64,000 nt of DNA. Source: Caldicoprobacter oshimai DSM 21659 (GTDB taxonomy: Bacteria > Bacillota > Clostridia > Caldicoprobacterales > Caldicoprobacteraceae). Below are positions 25,421-34,148 of this stretch, piece after piece. The notes beneath the pieces were generated by a model. That model saw nothing but the letters and a program-made list of their open reading frames with translations, was not told the origin of the DNA and made no database searches. The position numbers and the translations under genes were made by a program. The DNA lies in contig JAGB01000004.1 of NCBI GenBank assembly GCA_000526435.1, forward strand, positions 1 to 64,000, written 5' to 3'. Within the stretch, counting starts at the first letter, position 1; each line of letters begins with the position of its first letter.

Positions 25421-26908
25421 ATGGCCGACAAAACCCTTCATGCTAAACCCCGCCCATGGGGCGACCTAGGAAACGGATATTACAGGAATCCCGTGCTCAA
25501 TGCCGATTATTCCGACCCTGATGTCATAAGGGTGGGAAGTGATTTTTACATGGTATGCTCAGATTTCCACTACATGGGCATGCAGGTGCTGCACTCGAAA
25601 GACCTGGTGAACTGGAGGGTCATAGGTCAGATATATCGCCGCCTTGACATTGACCCACGGTATGACGACATGGAAGGCTATGGCAAGGGGAGCTGGGCTC
25701 CCTCTATCCGATACCACGATGGAAAGTTTTATGTGTATTTTTGCACGCCAGACGAGGGGCTGTACATGAGTACCGCAACCAACCCGGCAGGGCCCTGGAG
25801 CCCTCTCCACGAAGTCAAACGGGTGTCGGGCTGGGAAGACCCCTGCCCGTTCTGGGATGATGACGGCAACGCCTATCTAGGCCACAGCACGGTGGGCGCC
25901 GGCCCTATAATAATCCATAAAATGAGCCCTGATGGCAAGACCCTTCTAGACGACGGCGTAGTGGTGTATGTCGGAAAAATAGCCGAGGGAACCAAGATAT
26001 ACAAGAGAAACGGATATTACTACCTGGTCATCCCCGAAGGCGGCGTGGAAACGGGCTGGCAGACGGTGCTACGCTCCCGAAGCATATACGGCCCTTATGA
26101 GAAGAGAATAGTCCTTAGGCAAGGGTCAACCAACATAAACGGCCCTCATCAGGGTGCGCTGGTAGAATTAGAATCGGGAGAGACCTGGTTTATACACTTC
26201 CAGAGCGCGGGAATTTTGGGCAGGGTGTGCCATCTTCAGCCCGTAAAATGGATAGATGACTGGCCGATAATGGGAGCCGAGGGCGAACCGGTCACCATCT
26301 TTCAAAAGCCCAATGTAGGCGGCGAGTATCCCATCAGCTTTCCGCAGACGTCGGACGACTTTGACAAGCCCGAATTGGGGCTGCAGTGGCAGTTCAACCA
26401 CAACCCTGTTGATGAAAACTGGTCACTCACCGAACGGCCGGGATATTTCCGCATCAAAGCCATGTACGCCGATAATATACTGCGAGCCAGAAATACCATC
26501 GCTCAAAAGCTGATGGGAGACAAGGGCGTAATAACGACCGAGCTCAGCATAGAATACATGGCTGAGGGCCAGAAGGCAGGGCTGGCCTATCTGGGTGGTA
26601 CGCAGCAAAACTGGATTGGCGTTGAAAGGCGAGAAGATGGGTACTTCATAAAGGCGGTCACCGGCGGCATAACCCATCACGGCCCCAAAGTTGCCGGCAA
26701 TACCGTCTGGCTCAGAAGCACCCTTGACCTGTCCTCCTCTACGCGGTTTGCCTTCAGCCTGGACGGACAACATTTTATGGAACTGGGCGGAGATTGCAAA
26801 CTGGCATGGGGATTCTGGAAGGGTGCAAGAATAGGGTTGTTTTCCTACAATAGTATCAGAGATGGCGGTTGCGCTGACTTTAACTGGTTCAGATACGAAT
26901 TTGAATGA
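25421..26908 (+). CDS. Glycoside hydrolase family 43 (beta-xylosidase / arabinofuranosidase type)
   Basis: This five-bladed beta-propeller glycosidase is predicted to cut beta-xyloside or alpha-L-arabinofuranoside bonds. The 495-residue protein opens with NPVLNADYSDPDVIRVGSD, in which the catalytic base Asp lies at 32-34. It continues with GSWAPSIRYHDGKFYVYF, WEDPCPFWDDDGNAYLGHS with the pKa-modulating Asp, and KIAEGTKIYKRNGYYYL with the general acid Glu. A C-terminal beta-sandwich (about 305-495) follows, as in GH43 subfamily 12-like enzymes. There is no signal peptide, so it acts on imported oligosaccharides. A GGAGGAGAG site precedes the ATG and a terminator follows. Confidence 0.9.
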   Translation: MADKTLHAKPRPWGDLGNGYYRNPVLNADYSDPDVIRVGSDFYMVCSDFHYMGMQVLHSKDLVNWRVIGQIYRRLDIDPRYDDMEGYGKGSWAPSIRYHDGKFYVYFCTPDEGLYMSTATNPAGPWSPLHEVKRVSGWEDPCPFWDDDGNAYLGHSTVGAGPIIIHKMSPDGKTLLDDGVVVYVGKIAEGTKIYKRNGYYYLVIPEGGVETGWQTVLRSRSIYGPYEKRIVLRQGSTNINGPHQGALVELESGETWFIHFQSAGILGRVCHLQPVKWIDDWPIMGAEGEPVTIFQKPNVGGEYPISFPQTSDDFDKPELGLQWQFNHNPVDENWSLTERPGYFRIKAMYADNILRARNTIAQKLMGDKGVITTELSIEYMAEGQKAGLAYLGGTQQNWIGVERREDGYFIKAVTGGITHHGPKVAGNTVWLRSTLDLSSSTRFAFSLDGQHFMELGGDCKLAWGFWKGARIGLFSYNSIRDGGCADFNWFRYEFE

Positions 26909-26912
26909 TAGC

Positions 26913-26947
26913 AAAAAGAGCCCCTATGAAGTATGGGGCTCTTTTTT
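26913..26947 (+). terminator. Terminator after the GH43 gene
   Basis: AAAAAGAGCCCC at 26913-26924 pairs with GGGGCTCTTTTTT ending at 26947, around a short loop. It closes the two-gene glycosidase unit and separates it from the ABC transporter genes. Confidence 0.9.
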
Positions 26948-26950
26948 ATG

Positions 26951-27062
26951 GGTATCATTTTTTTATATTGCTTAAATTTTGATACCTTTTTGCAAAACTC
27001 ATTAAGAAATGATACCAAATCTAATGTCCGATTACTTTTTTATAAAGAAGGCGTGTGATACT
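26951..27062 (+). repeat. TGATACC repeats upstream of the sugar-binding protein gene
   Basis: GGTATCA at 26951-26957 is the inverse of TGATACC at 26980-26986 and 27010-27016, and a related TGATACT lies near 27056. They occupy the promoter region of the solute-binding protein gene. They are candidate sites for the AraC-type response regulator encoded at 32222-33010, because such regulators bind spaced direct repeats. This is inference from position only. Confidence 0.35.
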
Positions 27063-27122
27063 TTTAAAATAGGCTAAAAATCAAGCATTGGCCGTTAATC
27101 AAAAATTTTAGGAGGTGCAGTT

Positions 27123-28484
27123 ATGAATGTCAAAAAGTTCATGTACCTGTTTGTTGCAATTCTTCTGTGCATATCACTGATAGCTGGTTGCACAACTCAA
27201 AAGGATAAAGCAGATGAACAAAATGCAGGAACCGGAGGAGCAACGCAGGACGAGGGCAACAAACAGGAAAAGCCTGAAGAAGTGACGCTGCGCTTTATGT
27301 GGTGGGGTGGAGAAGCCCGTCACCAGGCAACTCTCGAAGCAATAAACACGTATCAGAAAAACAACCCTCATGTGAAAATCAACGCTGAATATGGCGGGGT
27401 TGACGGCTATCTCCAGAAGCTGGCCACTCAATTGAGCAGCAGAACAGCCCCAGACATAATACAGATCGACGTCACCTGGATACTCGAGCTCACTTCACAG
27501 GGTGACTTCTTCGTTAATTTAAACGAAAGAGATGAAATTGACACCAGCATATTTGACAAGAACTTCCTTGACCAATTCTGCTACCATGACGGTAAGCTGA
27601 TAGGTTTGCCAACAGGCGTAAATGCAGGGGCTTTACTGTACAACAAGGACTTTTTTAAGAAATACGGCATAGATGAAAAAATGAAATGGACCTGGGATAG
27701 TCTTCTTGAGGTTGCAAAAGCAGTTCATGAAAAGGACCCCAACGCCTATCTCCTAAACTTCGATGCAATACGCAGCTACTACGCTTTAAAGGCCTATGTG
27801 ATCCAAAAAACCGGCAACTATTGGATCAACGACGACTATACCCTTGGATTTGACAGAGAAACTCTGGTTGAAGCCTTCAATTATTTGAATAAACTGTTTG
27901 AAGCAGGGGCCATAGAACCATTTGAACAGAGCGCACCCTTCCACGGAAAGCCCGACCAAAATCCAAAATGGCTTAACGGCGAAATCGGGATGTCCTGGAG
28001 CTGGACATCGACATACGCCGCCGAGAAAGCAAATATACCCAATCTATCGATTGCCATGATACCGATAATGGAAGGCGCCAAGGACACCGCTTTGGTGGTA
28101 AGGCCATCGCAATTGCTCGCAATCAATAAAGATTCTAAAAATGTAGCTGAAGCAGCCAAATTCCTGAACTGGTTCTTCAGCGACCCAGAAGCGGCCAAAA
28201 TACTCAAAGACGTGCGCGGCGTACCGGCCACCAAGGCTGCACGCGATGTCCTTGTAGAGAACAACATGCTGGATCCCGTCCTCAATGAAGCCACCACAAT
28301 GGCCATGGAGAAGATGGGTAAGCCCGAGAATGCCATAAGCCAGAATCAGGAACTGGAGAAAATAACCACCGACGTTATACAGATGCTGGCTTATAAGAAG
28401 TTGACTCCAGAGCAGGCAGCCGATGAGCTGATTGACCGCTTCACACAGAAACTCTCTGAGCTTAAAGAACAGCTCAATAAATAA
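27123..28484 (+). CDS. Sugar ABC transporter solute-binding lipoprotein (family 1)
   Basis: This extracellular, lipid-anchored receptor delivers an oligosaccharide to the two permeases that follow. The 453-residue protein has a lipoprotein signal with lipobox LIAGC near residue 23, then an acidic, Gln/Gly-rich linker and the family 1 fold, starting VTLRFMWWGGEARHQATLEAI. Aromatic residues in TWILELTSQGDFF, TWDSLLEV and MSWSWTSTY may line the sugar site. AGGAGGTG precedes the ATG. A hairpin after the stop should make it more abundant than the permeases. The substrate is probably the sugar processed by the GH43 and six-hairpin enzymes. Confidence 0.92.
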   Translation: MNVKKFMYLFVAILLCISLIAGCTTQKDKADEQNAGTGGATQDEGNKQEKPEEVTLRFMWWGGEARHQATLEAINTYQKNNPHVKINAEYGGVDGYLQKLATQLSSRTAPDIIQIDVTWILELTSQGDFFVNLNERDEIDTSIFDKNFLDQFCYHDGKLIGLPTGVNAGALLYNKDFFKKYGIDEKMKWTWDSLLEVAKAVHEKDPNAYLLNFDAIRSYYALKAYVIQKTGNYWINDDYTLGFDRETLVEAFNYLNKLFEAGAIEPFEQSAPFHGKPDQNPKWLNGEIGMSWSWTSTYAAEKANIPNLSIAMIPIMEGAKDTALVVRPSQLLAINKDSKNVAEAAKFLNWFFSDPEAAKILKDVRGVPATKAARDVLVENNMLDPVLNEATTMAMEKMGKPENAISQNQELEKITTDVIQMLAYKKLTPEQAADELIDRFTQKLSELKEQLNK

Positions 28485-28530
28485 GGTGACCCCCTATCAT
28501 CAAATAAAACCGACCTCTATTATCCTCAAT

Positions 28531-28576
28531 ATCCGAAGTGCTGGATAAGCCAGCACTTCGGATAACATGGTTTTTT
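28531..28576 (+). terminator. Intra-operon hairpin after the binding-protein gene
   Basis: ATCCGAAGTGCTGG (28531-28544) pairs perfectly with CCAGCACTTCGGAT (28550-28563), and TTTTTT follows at 28571-28576. Located between the binding-protein and permease genes, it probably stops most transcripts or protects the upstream message, giving an excess of receptor. Confidence 0.8.
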
Positions 28577-28622
28577 AAATCTTTGAATGAAATTAAAAAT
28601 TTTTCAGGTGGGGATTGCAGAA

Positions 28623-29510
28623 ATGAAGTACTACAGGAGCAAAAACTATATAGGCCTTCTATACATCAGCCCATGGATCGCAGGATTCCTGCTATTTAAG
28701 CTATACCCGTTTGTGATGTCATTCATATACTCCTTTACGGAGTTCAGCATATTGGATAAACCCGTATTTACGGGCCTCGACAACTATATATATATGTTTA
28801 CCAAGGATAAGCTCTTTTTCCCGGCTTTGAAAGCAACGCTGGCGTATGTCTTGATGACAGTGCCTATGAAAATATCCTTTGCTCTGTTTGTAGCCATGCT
28901 ATTAAACATGAAGCTCAGGAGCATAAACATCTTCAGAACCGCTTACTACCTCCCCTCCATATTCGGAGGTAGCGTGGCTGTATCGGTGCTGTGGAGATTT
29001 CTCTTTATGAAAGAAGGCATCGTCAACAAGTTTCTCGGCTTTTTCGGCATAAAATCCATCGACTGGCTGGGAAATCCGGATGTAGCGCTGTTTACCGTAA
29101 GCCTTTTGGCGGTATGGCAGTTTGGTTCATCGATGGTGATATTCCTTGCAGGATTAAAGCAAATACCAAATGAGTTATATGAAGCTGCAATTGTTGATGG
29201 TGCTTCTAGGATGAGAAAATTTTTCTCAATTACCCTGCCCATGATCTCGCCTGTTATGTTCTTTAATCTCGTCATGCAGACCATCAACGCTTTCCAGGAG
29301 TTTACCGGCCCATACGTGATAACGGGTGGAGGTCCCATGAATGCAACTTATGTATACAGCATACTGGTATACGATAACGCGTTCAGATACTTCAGGATGG
29401 GGTATTCTTCGGCGCTTTCGTGGGTTCTGTTCCTATTGATAATGGTATTTACAGCGCTGCTCTTTAAGTCTTCTTCCTACTGGACATACTATGAGGACGG
29501 TGGTAAATAA
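28623..29510 (+). CDS. Sugar ABC transporter permease, MalF/LacF type
   Basis: This inner-membrane permease has 295 residues and about six membrane helices. The first lies in YIGLLYISPWIAGFLLFKLYP, and the cytoplasmic ATPase-docking loop is EAAIVDGASRMRKFFSITLP near residue 200, the EAA motif. The ATG at 28623 has AGGTGGGG nine bases upstream; a start 12 codons earlier lacks one. It is followed after two bases by the second permease gene. No ATP-binding subunit is encoded in this locus, so a shared MsmX-type ATPase elsewhere must power it. Confidence 0.93.
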   Translation: MKYYRSKNYIGLLYISPWIAGFLLFKLYPFVMSFIYSFTEFSILDKPVFTGLDNYIYMFTKDKLFFPALKATLAYVLMTVPMKISFALFVAMLLNMKLRSINIFRTAYYLPSIFGGSVAVSVLWRFLFMKEGIVNKFLGFFGIKSIDWLGNPDVALFTVSLLAVWQFGSSMVIFLAGLKQIPNELYEAAIVDGASRMRKFFSITLPMISPVMFFNLVMQTINAFQEFTGPYVITGGGPMNATYVYSILVYDNAFRYFRMGYSSALSWVLFLLIMVFTALLFKSSSYWTYYEDGGK

Positions 29511-29512
29511 CT

Positions 29513-30388
29513 ATGAACGCAGCAACATTGCACAGAAAAAATGTAAAGATGATGAGACACGGCATCGCAAAGGTGCTGCTTTATACCTTCTTAATCGCGT
29601 TCGGAATATTTATGGTCTATCCCCTGTTGTGGGTAATAGGGGCATCCTTCAAGCCCAATGACGAAATATTTAAATCCATAAACATCTTCCCTTCAAAAGT
29701 GGTCTTGGACTCTTATGTAAAGGGCTGGCAGGGTACAGGGCAGTATACCTTCGGCACATTCTTGATAAACTCCTTCAAGCTGGTTATACCGGTCATCATA
29801 TTTACGATAGTATCGTCTACCATGGTAGCCTATGGCTTTGCTCGCTTCAATTTCCCGCTCAAAAAGCCCTTATTCGGGATCATGATTGCGACGCTCATGC
29901 TGCCCGACTCGGTCACGTTGATTCCCAGGTATATCCTGTTCAACAGGTTTGGATGGGTGGACAGCTATCTGCCATTCATAGTGCCGGCGTTGTTTGCAAG
30001 CCACTCGTTCTTCATATTCATGATGGTACAGTTTTTGAGGGGACTTCCCAGGGAGCTTGAGGAATCGGCCACCATCGACGGCTGCAACTCCCTTCAAACG
30101 CTTATAAAAATAGTGGTGCCGCTTTGCAAACCCGCCATAATATCCATGAGCATATTTCAGTTTATATGGACATGGAACGACTTTTTAAACCCATTGATAT
30201 ACATCAACAGCGTGGACAAATATACGGTAGCTCTTGGCCTCAGGATGTCGATTGACGGAACCTCGGTGATACACTGGAACCAGATAATGGCCATGACGGT
30301 TATTGCCATGTTGCCATCCATAATAATCTTCTTCCTGGCACAAAAGTATTTTGTCGAAGGCGTTGCCACCACTGGCCTTAAAGGTTAA
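29513..30388 (+). CDS. Sugar ABC transporter permease, MalG/LacG type
   Basis: This second permease of the same CUT1 importer has 291 residues and six predicted membrane helices. The EAA loop reads ELEESATIDGCNSLQTLIKIVVP, with the conserved G, and the C-terminus is KYFVEGVATTGLKG, very typical of MalG-like proteins. The gene begins two bases after the first permease and ends just before a strong terminator that also serves the convergent two-component genes. Confidence 0.93.
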   Translation: MNAATLHRKNVKMMRHGIAKVLLYTFLIAFGIFMVYPLLWVIGASFKPNDEIFKSINIFPSKVVLDSYVKGWQGTGQYTFGTFLINSFKLVIPVIIFTIVSSTMVAYGFARFNFPLKKPLFGIMIATLMLPDSVTLIPRYILFNRFGWVDSYLPFIVPALFASHSFFIFMMVQFLRGLPRELEESATIDGCNSLQTLIKIVVPLCKPAIISMSIFQFIWTWNDFLNPLIYINSVDKYTVALGLRMSIDGTSVIHWNQIMAMTVIAMLPSIIIFFLAQKYFVEGVATTGLKG

Positions 30389-30399
30389 ACGCAGAAAAC

Positions 30400-30439
30400 A
30401 AAACCGGCTTTGCACCAGACCAGGTGCAAAGCCGGTTTT
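30400..30439. terminator. Bidirectional terminator between convergent operons
   Basis: AAAACCGGCTTTGCACC pairs perfectly with GGTGCAAAGCCGGTTTT across a 6-base loop. A runs on one side and T runs on the other let it work for the ABC operon (plus) and the histidine kinase gene (minus). Confidence 0.92.
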
Positions 30440-30447
30440 AATATTCT

Positions 30448-32220
30448 TCAATGTTCTTCTTCAGAACCCGCCTCTTCCAAATCGGGAATATACAGATATA
30501 TGGCTGTACCTAAGTTTTGTTTGGTCCTTATGACCATCCTGTATCGATCCCCGTATATCAATTTCAGCCTGTAGTGCGTATTTAGAAGCCCTATCTCCTC
30601 CGAATATTCCCAATCTCCGTTCAACTTCTCGTAGATTTCTTGCAGCTTATGACGGGGTATGCCCACGCCATTATCAATGACTGAAATTTTTATAAAATCC
30701 CCTCTTTTGAAGGCCTTGACTTTAATAAGGCCCAGCTTTTGCCGGCCTCTAATCCCATGATAGATGCTGTTCTCGATAAGCGGCTGAAGGATCATCTTAA
30801 CCACTTTCTTGTGAAGCAACTTTTCATCGTACTCCCATAACACATCAAATTGCTGACCATACCGGATTTTTTGTATGTCTACGTAATTTCTCGCATTGGT
30901 TATTTCCTTCTCAAGCATCACCATCCTCTCAGGATGGCTGAGCGAATAATCTAAAATATCCGAAAGCTTCTCCAGCATATCGCTTATCTCATTAGGCCCT
31001 TTGGTCAGAAGGAGCAGTTTGCAGTTGATGGCATGCAGGGTATTAAACAGGAAATGGGGATTGATCTGCGATTGCAGCGCCAAAAGCTCCATGGTCTTGA
31101 GCCTGTATTTCCTCTCGGATAACTGCATTTTCAAATAATGCTGCTCAATAAAGTTGTTTAAAATTTCCTCTATTATATAGCTATATTCGTCCTTCTTTTC
31201 GGGAACCGCCGCAGGAGAAAAGTATCCGTTTTTGGCCGAATCTATAATCTCCCTTATGCGAGCAATCTGGAGATACTTTTTACTGGTAACATAATAGGTC
31301 AAGCCCAGTGCCAGCACAAAGGATATGGCCAGCGAGAATAACGTGATGTTGCTAAGTTGAATTGGAACTCGATACAAAAAAGCCTGCGGTACCATTGATA
31401 CATATCGCCAGTTGTATTTAGCAGAGTGTACCTGCATCACGACATAAGGCTTATCCTGTATGGCAATCGTCCCTTCGCCTTCTAAACCAGCCAGCTTTTG
31501 CCTGATCTCATCCCGCAACCCTGAAATCAAAGAGTGATTGCAAAACAGCAGCTCATCATCCTCGTTTAGAATCATAACTGTCTGATTGGGCTGGATGGTC
31601 AGCTCGCTCATCATCATGTGGATGTATTCCGGCAGGATATTGAGCACAATGACTCCCTGCCGTAAAGGCAGCCTGCGATATATGGTAATTACTTTGGTGC
31701 TCTCAAATTCATATTGCCTTATTTGTCTTATCTTGGTCCACATAAGTTGGCCTGTATTGTTTACGAAATCTTGATACCATTGAGTATCATAAAAGCTGTT
31801 CAATTCCACCAGGCCTTCCCGAGTCGTCAAAAACCTGCCCATATCATTGTCGTAATACACATAAATCGAGTGGATATAGGGACGGGCATTGGCGGGAGCG
31901 TTTATAAAGCTCTGAACTATCCTGTAAAAATTTATATTTTCTATAGAAAATTTGGTACCGGTCAAAAAGGAGCGTATCTTCATAACGACCTCTGGATCGG
32001 TATCAAACAGTATTACCAGGGGATCCAATTCATTGAGCATCAACTCAACATTTTCCTTGATCTGATTCAGCATGTTCAGGTTGTTATGCCTTATCTCCTG
32101 CTTTACAAAACTATGGGTGACCGCAAAGGACAATACTCCTAGGATCAGCAGGGAAATCATGGTGGGAATCAAAAACAATGCAAAATCCTTGAAGAAAAAT
32201 TTACTTTCAACGAGCTTCAT
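30448..32220 (-). CDS. YesM-type sensor histidine kinase
   Basis: This membrane sensor probably reports on extracellular sugar or on the binding protein. The 590-residue protein has an N-terminal membrane helix (about 10-30), an extracellular dCache-like domain, and a second helix near residue 290. A HAMP-like linker leads to the His_kinase domain with QSQINPHFLFNTLHAIN, whose His is phosphorylated. The HATPase domain shows LQPLIENSIYHG (N box) and ISVIDNGVGIP (G box). The ATG at 32220 is preferred over a GTG five codons upstream. It begins one base beyond the stop of the response-regulator gene. Confidence 0.92.
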   Translation of the reverse strand: MKLVESKFFFKDFALFLIPTMISLLILGVLSFAVTHSFVKQEIRHNNLNMLNQIKENVELMLNELDPLVILFDTDPEVVMKIRSFLTGTKFSIENINFYRIVQSFINAPANARPYIHSIYVYYDNDMGRFLTTREGLVELNSFYDTQWYQDFVNNTGQLMWTKIRQIRQYEFESTKVITIYRRLPLRQGVIVLNILPEYIHMMMSELTIQPNQTVMILNEDDELLFCNHSLISGLRDEIRQKLAGLEGEGTIAIQDKPYVVMQVHSAKYNWRYVSMVPQAFLYRVPIQLSNITLFSLAISFVLALGLTYYVTSKKYLQIARIREIIDSAKNGYFSPAAVPEKKDEYSYIIEEILNNFIEQHYLKMQLSERKYRLKTMELLALQSQINPHFLFNTLHAINCKLLLLTKGPNEISDMLEKLSDILDYSLSHPERMVMLEKEITNARNYVDIQKIRYGQQFDVLWEYDEKLLHKKVVKMILQPLIENSIYHGIRGRQKLGLIKVKAFKRGDFIKISVIDNGVGIPRHKLQEIYEKLNGDWEYSEEIGLLNTHYRLKLIYGDRYRMVIRTKQNLGTAIYLYIPDLEEAGSEEEH

Positions 32221-32221
32221 A

Positions 32222-33010
32222 TCAGTTATTACCACCTTTGTGCCTGTACTGCTTAGGGGTTACACCAAAATATTTCTTAAAGCTGCGGGCAAAGTTTTTG
32301 GCATTACTGTAGCCTACCATTCGCCCCACCTGATGTATTTTAAGGTCAATATTCTTCAATAGCTCGGCGGCATTCTTCATCTTTACTTCGGTTAGAAAAT
32401 CCGAAAAATTCTCCCCCGTTTTCTGCTTGAAATAATAGCTCAGATAGTTAGGGTTCATATGAACCACTTTAGCTACATCCTCCAGAGTCGCACTCCTGTA
32501 ATTGCGCTGTACATAATTTTTGATGGTGCTGATCACTCCGTCTTCCAGGCTGAATCCCCTATCCTGGCCTTTGTCATCCGAAGTACGTGTATCTTGATTC
32601 TCATAACGTGACCTCTCTTCATCTAATTCACTTTTAATCCTAGAGAATACATCCACTAGTTCTTTGTACTTGGCCGGCTTTAGGATATAATTTTTCACCC
32701 CAAAATCCAGCGCTTTTTTGGCATACTCAAAATTCCTGTATCCGCTTAAGAAAACCACCTTGGTAGGTGACTTAGACAGATACAGCTCTCTGGCGAGATC
32801 TATGCCTGAAAGCACAGGCATACGTATGTCGCACAGCACAACATCCACCGGATGCTGCCTTATATAATCGAGGGCTTCTTGCCCATTATTGGCCTGAAAC
32901 ACGATATTAAACCCTATATCTTCCCAGGGGAAACAGCTGCACAGAGTATTTCTTGTGCCCGGCTCGTCATCAACCACCAGTAAACTGTATAGCTTCTTAT
33001 CGGCATTCAT
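32222..33010 (-). CDS. YesN-type response regulator with AraC DNA-binding domain
   Basis: This is the transcriptional activator of the sugar locus. The 262-residue protein has a receiver domain (residues 5-120) with acidic pair DD at 14-15, phospho-acceptor D61 in VVLCDIRMP and Lys in YILKPAK. After a charged linker comes a C-terminal AraC domain (about 160-260) with two helix-turn-helix motifs, TLEDVAKVVHMNPNYLSYYF and HQVGRMVGYSNAKNFARSF. The ATG at 33010 has GGCGGTGGGATG before it; a longer frame lacks one. It is unusually short for the YesN group, which often has an insert between the two domains. Confidence 0.92.
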   Translation of the reverse strand: MNADKKLYSLLVVDDEPGTRNTLCSCFPWEDIGFNIVFQANNGQEALDYIRQHPVDVVLCDIRMPVLSGIDLARELYLSKSPTKVVFLSGYRNFEYAKKALDFGVKNYILKPAKYKELVDVFSRIKSELDEERSRYENQDTRTSDDKGQDRGFSLEDGVISTIKNYVQRNYRSATLEDVAKVVHMNPNYLSYYFKQKTGENFSDFLTEVKMKNAAELLKNIDLKIHQVGRMVGYSNAKNFARSFKKYFGVTPKQYRHKGGNN

Positions 33011-33341
33011 AAAACATCCCACCGCCTGTAATAATTTCTTAAATCTTTCCATACAATTACTTTAAATCTTCTTGGAAATTTATTCGCTATATAGAAAGTT
33101 GTATAGAAACCCGTATACAAACTTCAATTTTATTATACAGTTAATCAGCCGTATATGCAAATATAAATCAAAATGCATTTGATTAGACCCGTTTAAATAC
33201 CTTCATTAAAGAGAGTAGTATCTTTGGAGCCATTTAGGTACACCTTAAAATATAAAACCGCGAAACATGAGCGTACTACAAAGCATGCTTTTTATGATAT
33301 AATTATACGATAGTTGATTTAAAGATGAGGGGGCATAAAAA
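33011..33341. promoter_or_regulatory. Divergent promoter region between response regulator and pseudouridine synthase genes
   Basis: On the minus strand TTGAAG (33122-33127) and TATACA (33100-33105) are 16 bases apart and may drive the two-component genes. Two direct copies of TATAGAAA lie close by, around 33091-33109. On the plus strand an extended -10, TGATATAAT (TATAAT at 33298-33303), precedes the pseudouridine synthase gene by 38 bases. No gene or RNA was recognised in this gap. Confidence 0.45.
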
Positions 33342-34070
33342 ATGGCCAAGATAAGGCTAGACAAGCTTCTGGCGCATTCAGGCATCGGTACTCGAAAGCA
33401 GGTTAAAAAATTTATCAGGAAAGGACTTGTCACAGTGAACGGCAAAGCGGTAAGAGATGCCGGAACGATTGTAGATACCAAGCACGATGAAATCTTTATC
33501 GGCAACGAAAAGGTAAAATATAGAGATCTCATATATATAATGATGAACAAGCCCAAAGGCGTTATCACCTCCACATATGACCCGGCGGAAAGGACCGTTA
33601 TCGACCTATTACCACCTGAATTGACAGCCGTAGATCCTTTTCCGGTAGGGAGGCTGGACAAGGATACAGAAGGGCTGCTCCTCATAACAAATGATGGGGA
33701 GCTGGCACATCAGCTTCTATCGCCTAAAAAGAACGTTGTAAAAAAATATTACGCCCAAATACAGGGAATTGTTGACGAAAATGACGTCAAGGCTTTCAAA
33801 GAAGGCATAATCCTGGAAGATGGATATAAAACCCTTCCTGCCGGCCTTGAAATTCTCCGCGCCGCCGACGTATCCGAAGTGTACGTTTACCTGAAAGAAG
33901 GGAAATACCACCAGATAAAGAGGATGTTTAAAGCGTTGGGTAAAAAAGTCCTATACCTTAAGAGATTGGCAATGGGCAGTCTCGTTCTCGACGAGAGGCT
34001 AAAACCCGGAGAATGGAGGGAATTGACTGGAGAAGAGGTGTCTTCTCTGAAAACGTCGATTTCACGATAA
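33342..34070 (+). CDS. RsuA/RluB-family rRNA pseudouridine synthase
   Basis: It isomerises a specific uridine in rRNA. The 242-residue protein has an N-terminal S4 RNA-binding domain (MAKIRLDKLLAHSGIGTRKQ) and the catalytic motif GRLDKDTEGLLLITNDG, whose Asp is the nucleophile. The EGKYHQIKRMF motif near residue 190 completes the family pattern. The short length and sequence are closer to RsuA (16S) than to RluB, but the target site cannot be decided from sequence alone. A GAGGGGG site precedes the ATG. It stands alone between sugar loci. Confidence 0.93.
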   Translation: MAKIRLDKLLAHSGIGTRKQVKKFIRKGLVTVNGKAVRDAGTIVDTKHDEIFIGNEKVKYRDLIYIMMNKPKGVITSTYDPAERTVIDLLPPELTAVDPFPVGRLDKDTEGLLLITNDGELAHQLLSPKKNVVKKYYAQIQGIVDENDVKAFKEGIILEDGYKTLPAGLEILRAADVSEVYVYLKEGKYHQIKRMFKALGKKVLYLKRLAMGSLVLDERLKPGEWRELTGEEVSSLKTSISR

Positions 34071-34106
34071 AGTATATAAGGATTTGGGTAGGTTAATTAT
34101 TTGAAT

Positions 34107-34148
34107 AAATAACAATGAGCTGGCTCATGAGCCAGCTCATTGTTATTT
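34107..34148. terminator. Perfect 20-bp palindromic hairpin
   Basis: AAATAACAATGAGCTGGCTC (34107-34126) pairs perfectly with 34129-34148 across a 2-base gap. It lies at the convergent ends of the pseudouridine synthase gene (plus) and the GH20 remnant (minus), overlapping the latter's final stop, and probably served both. Confidence 0.85.
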
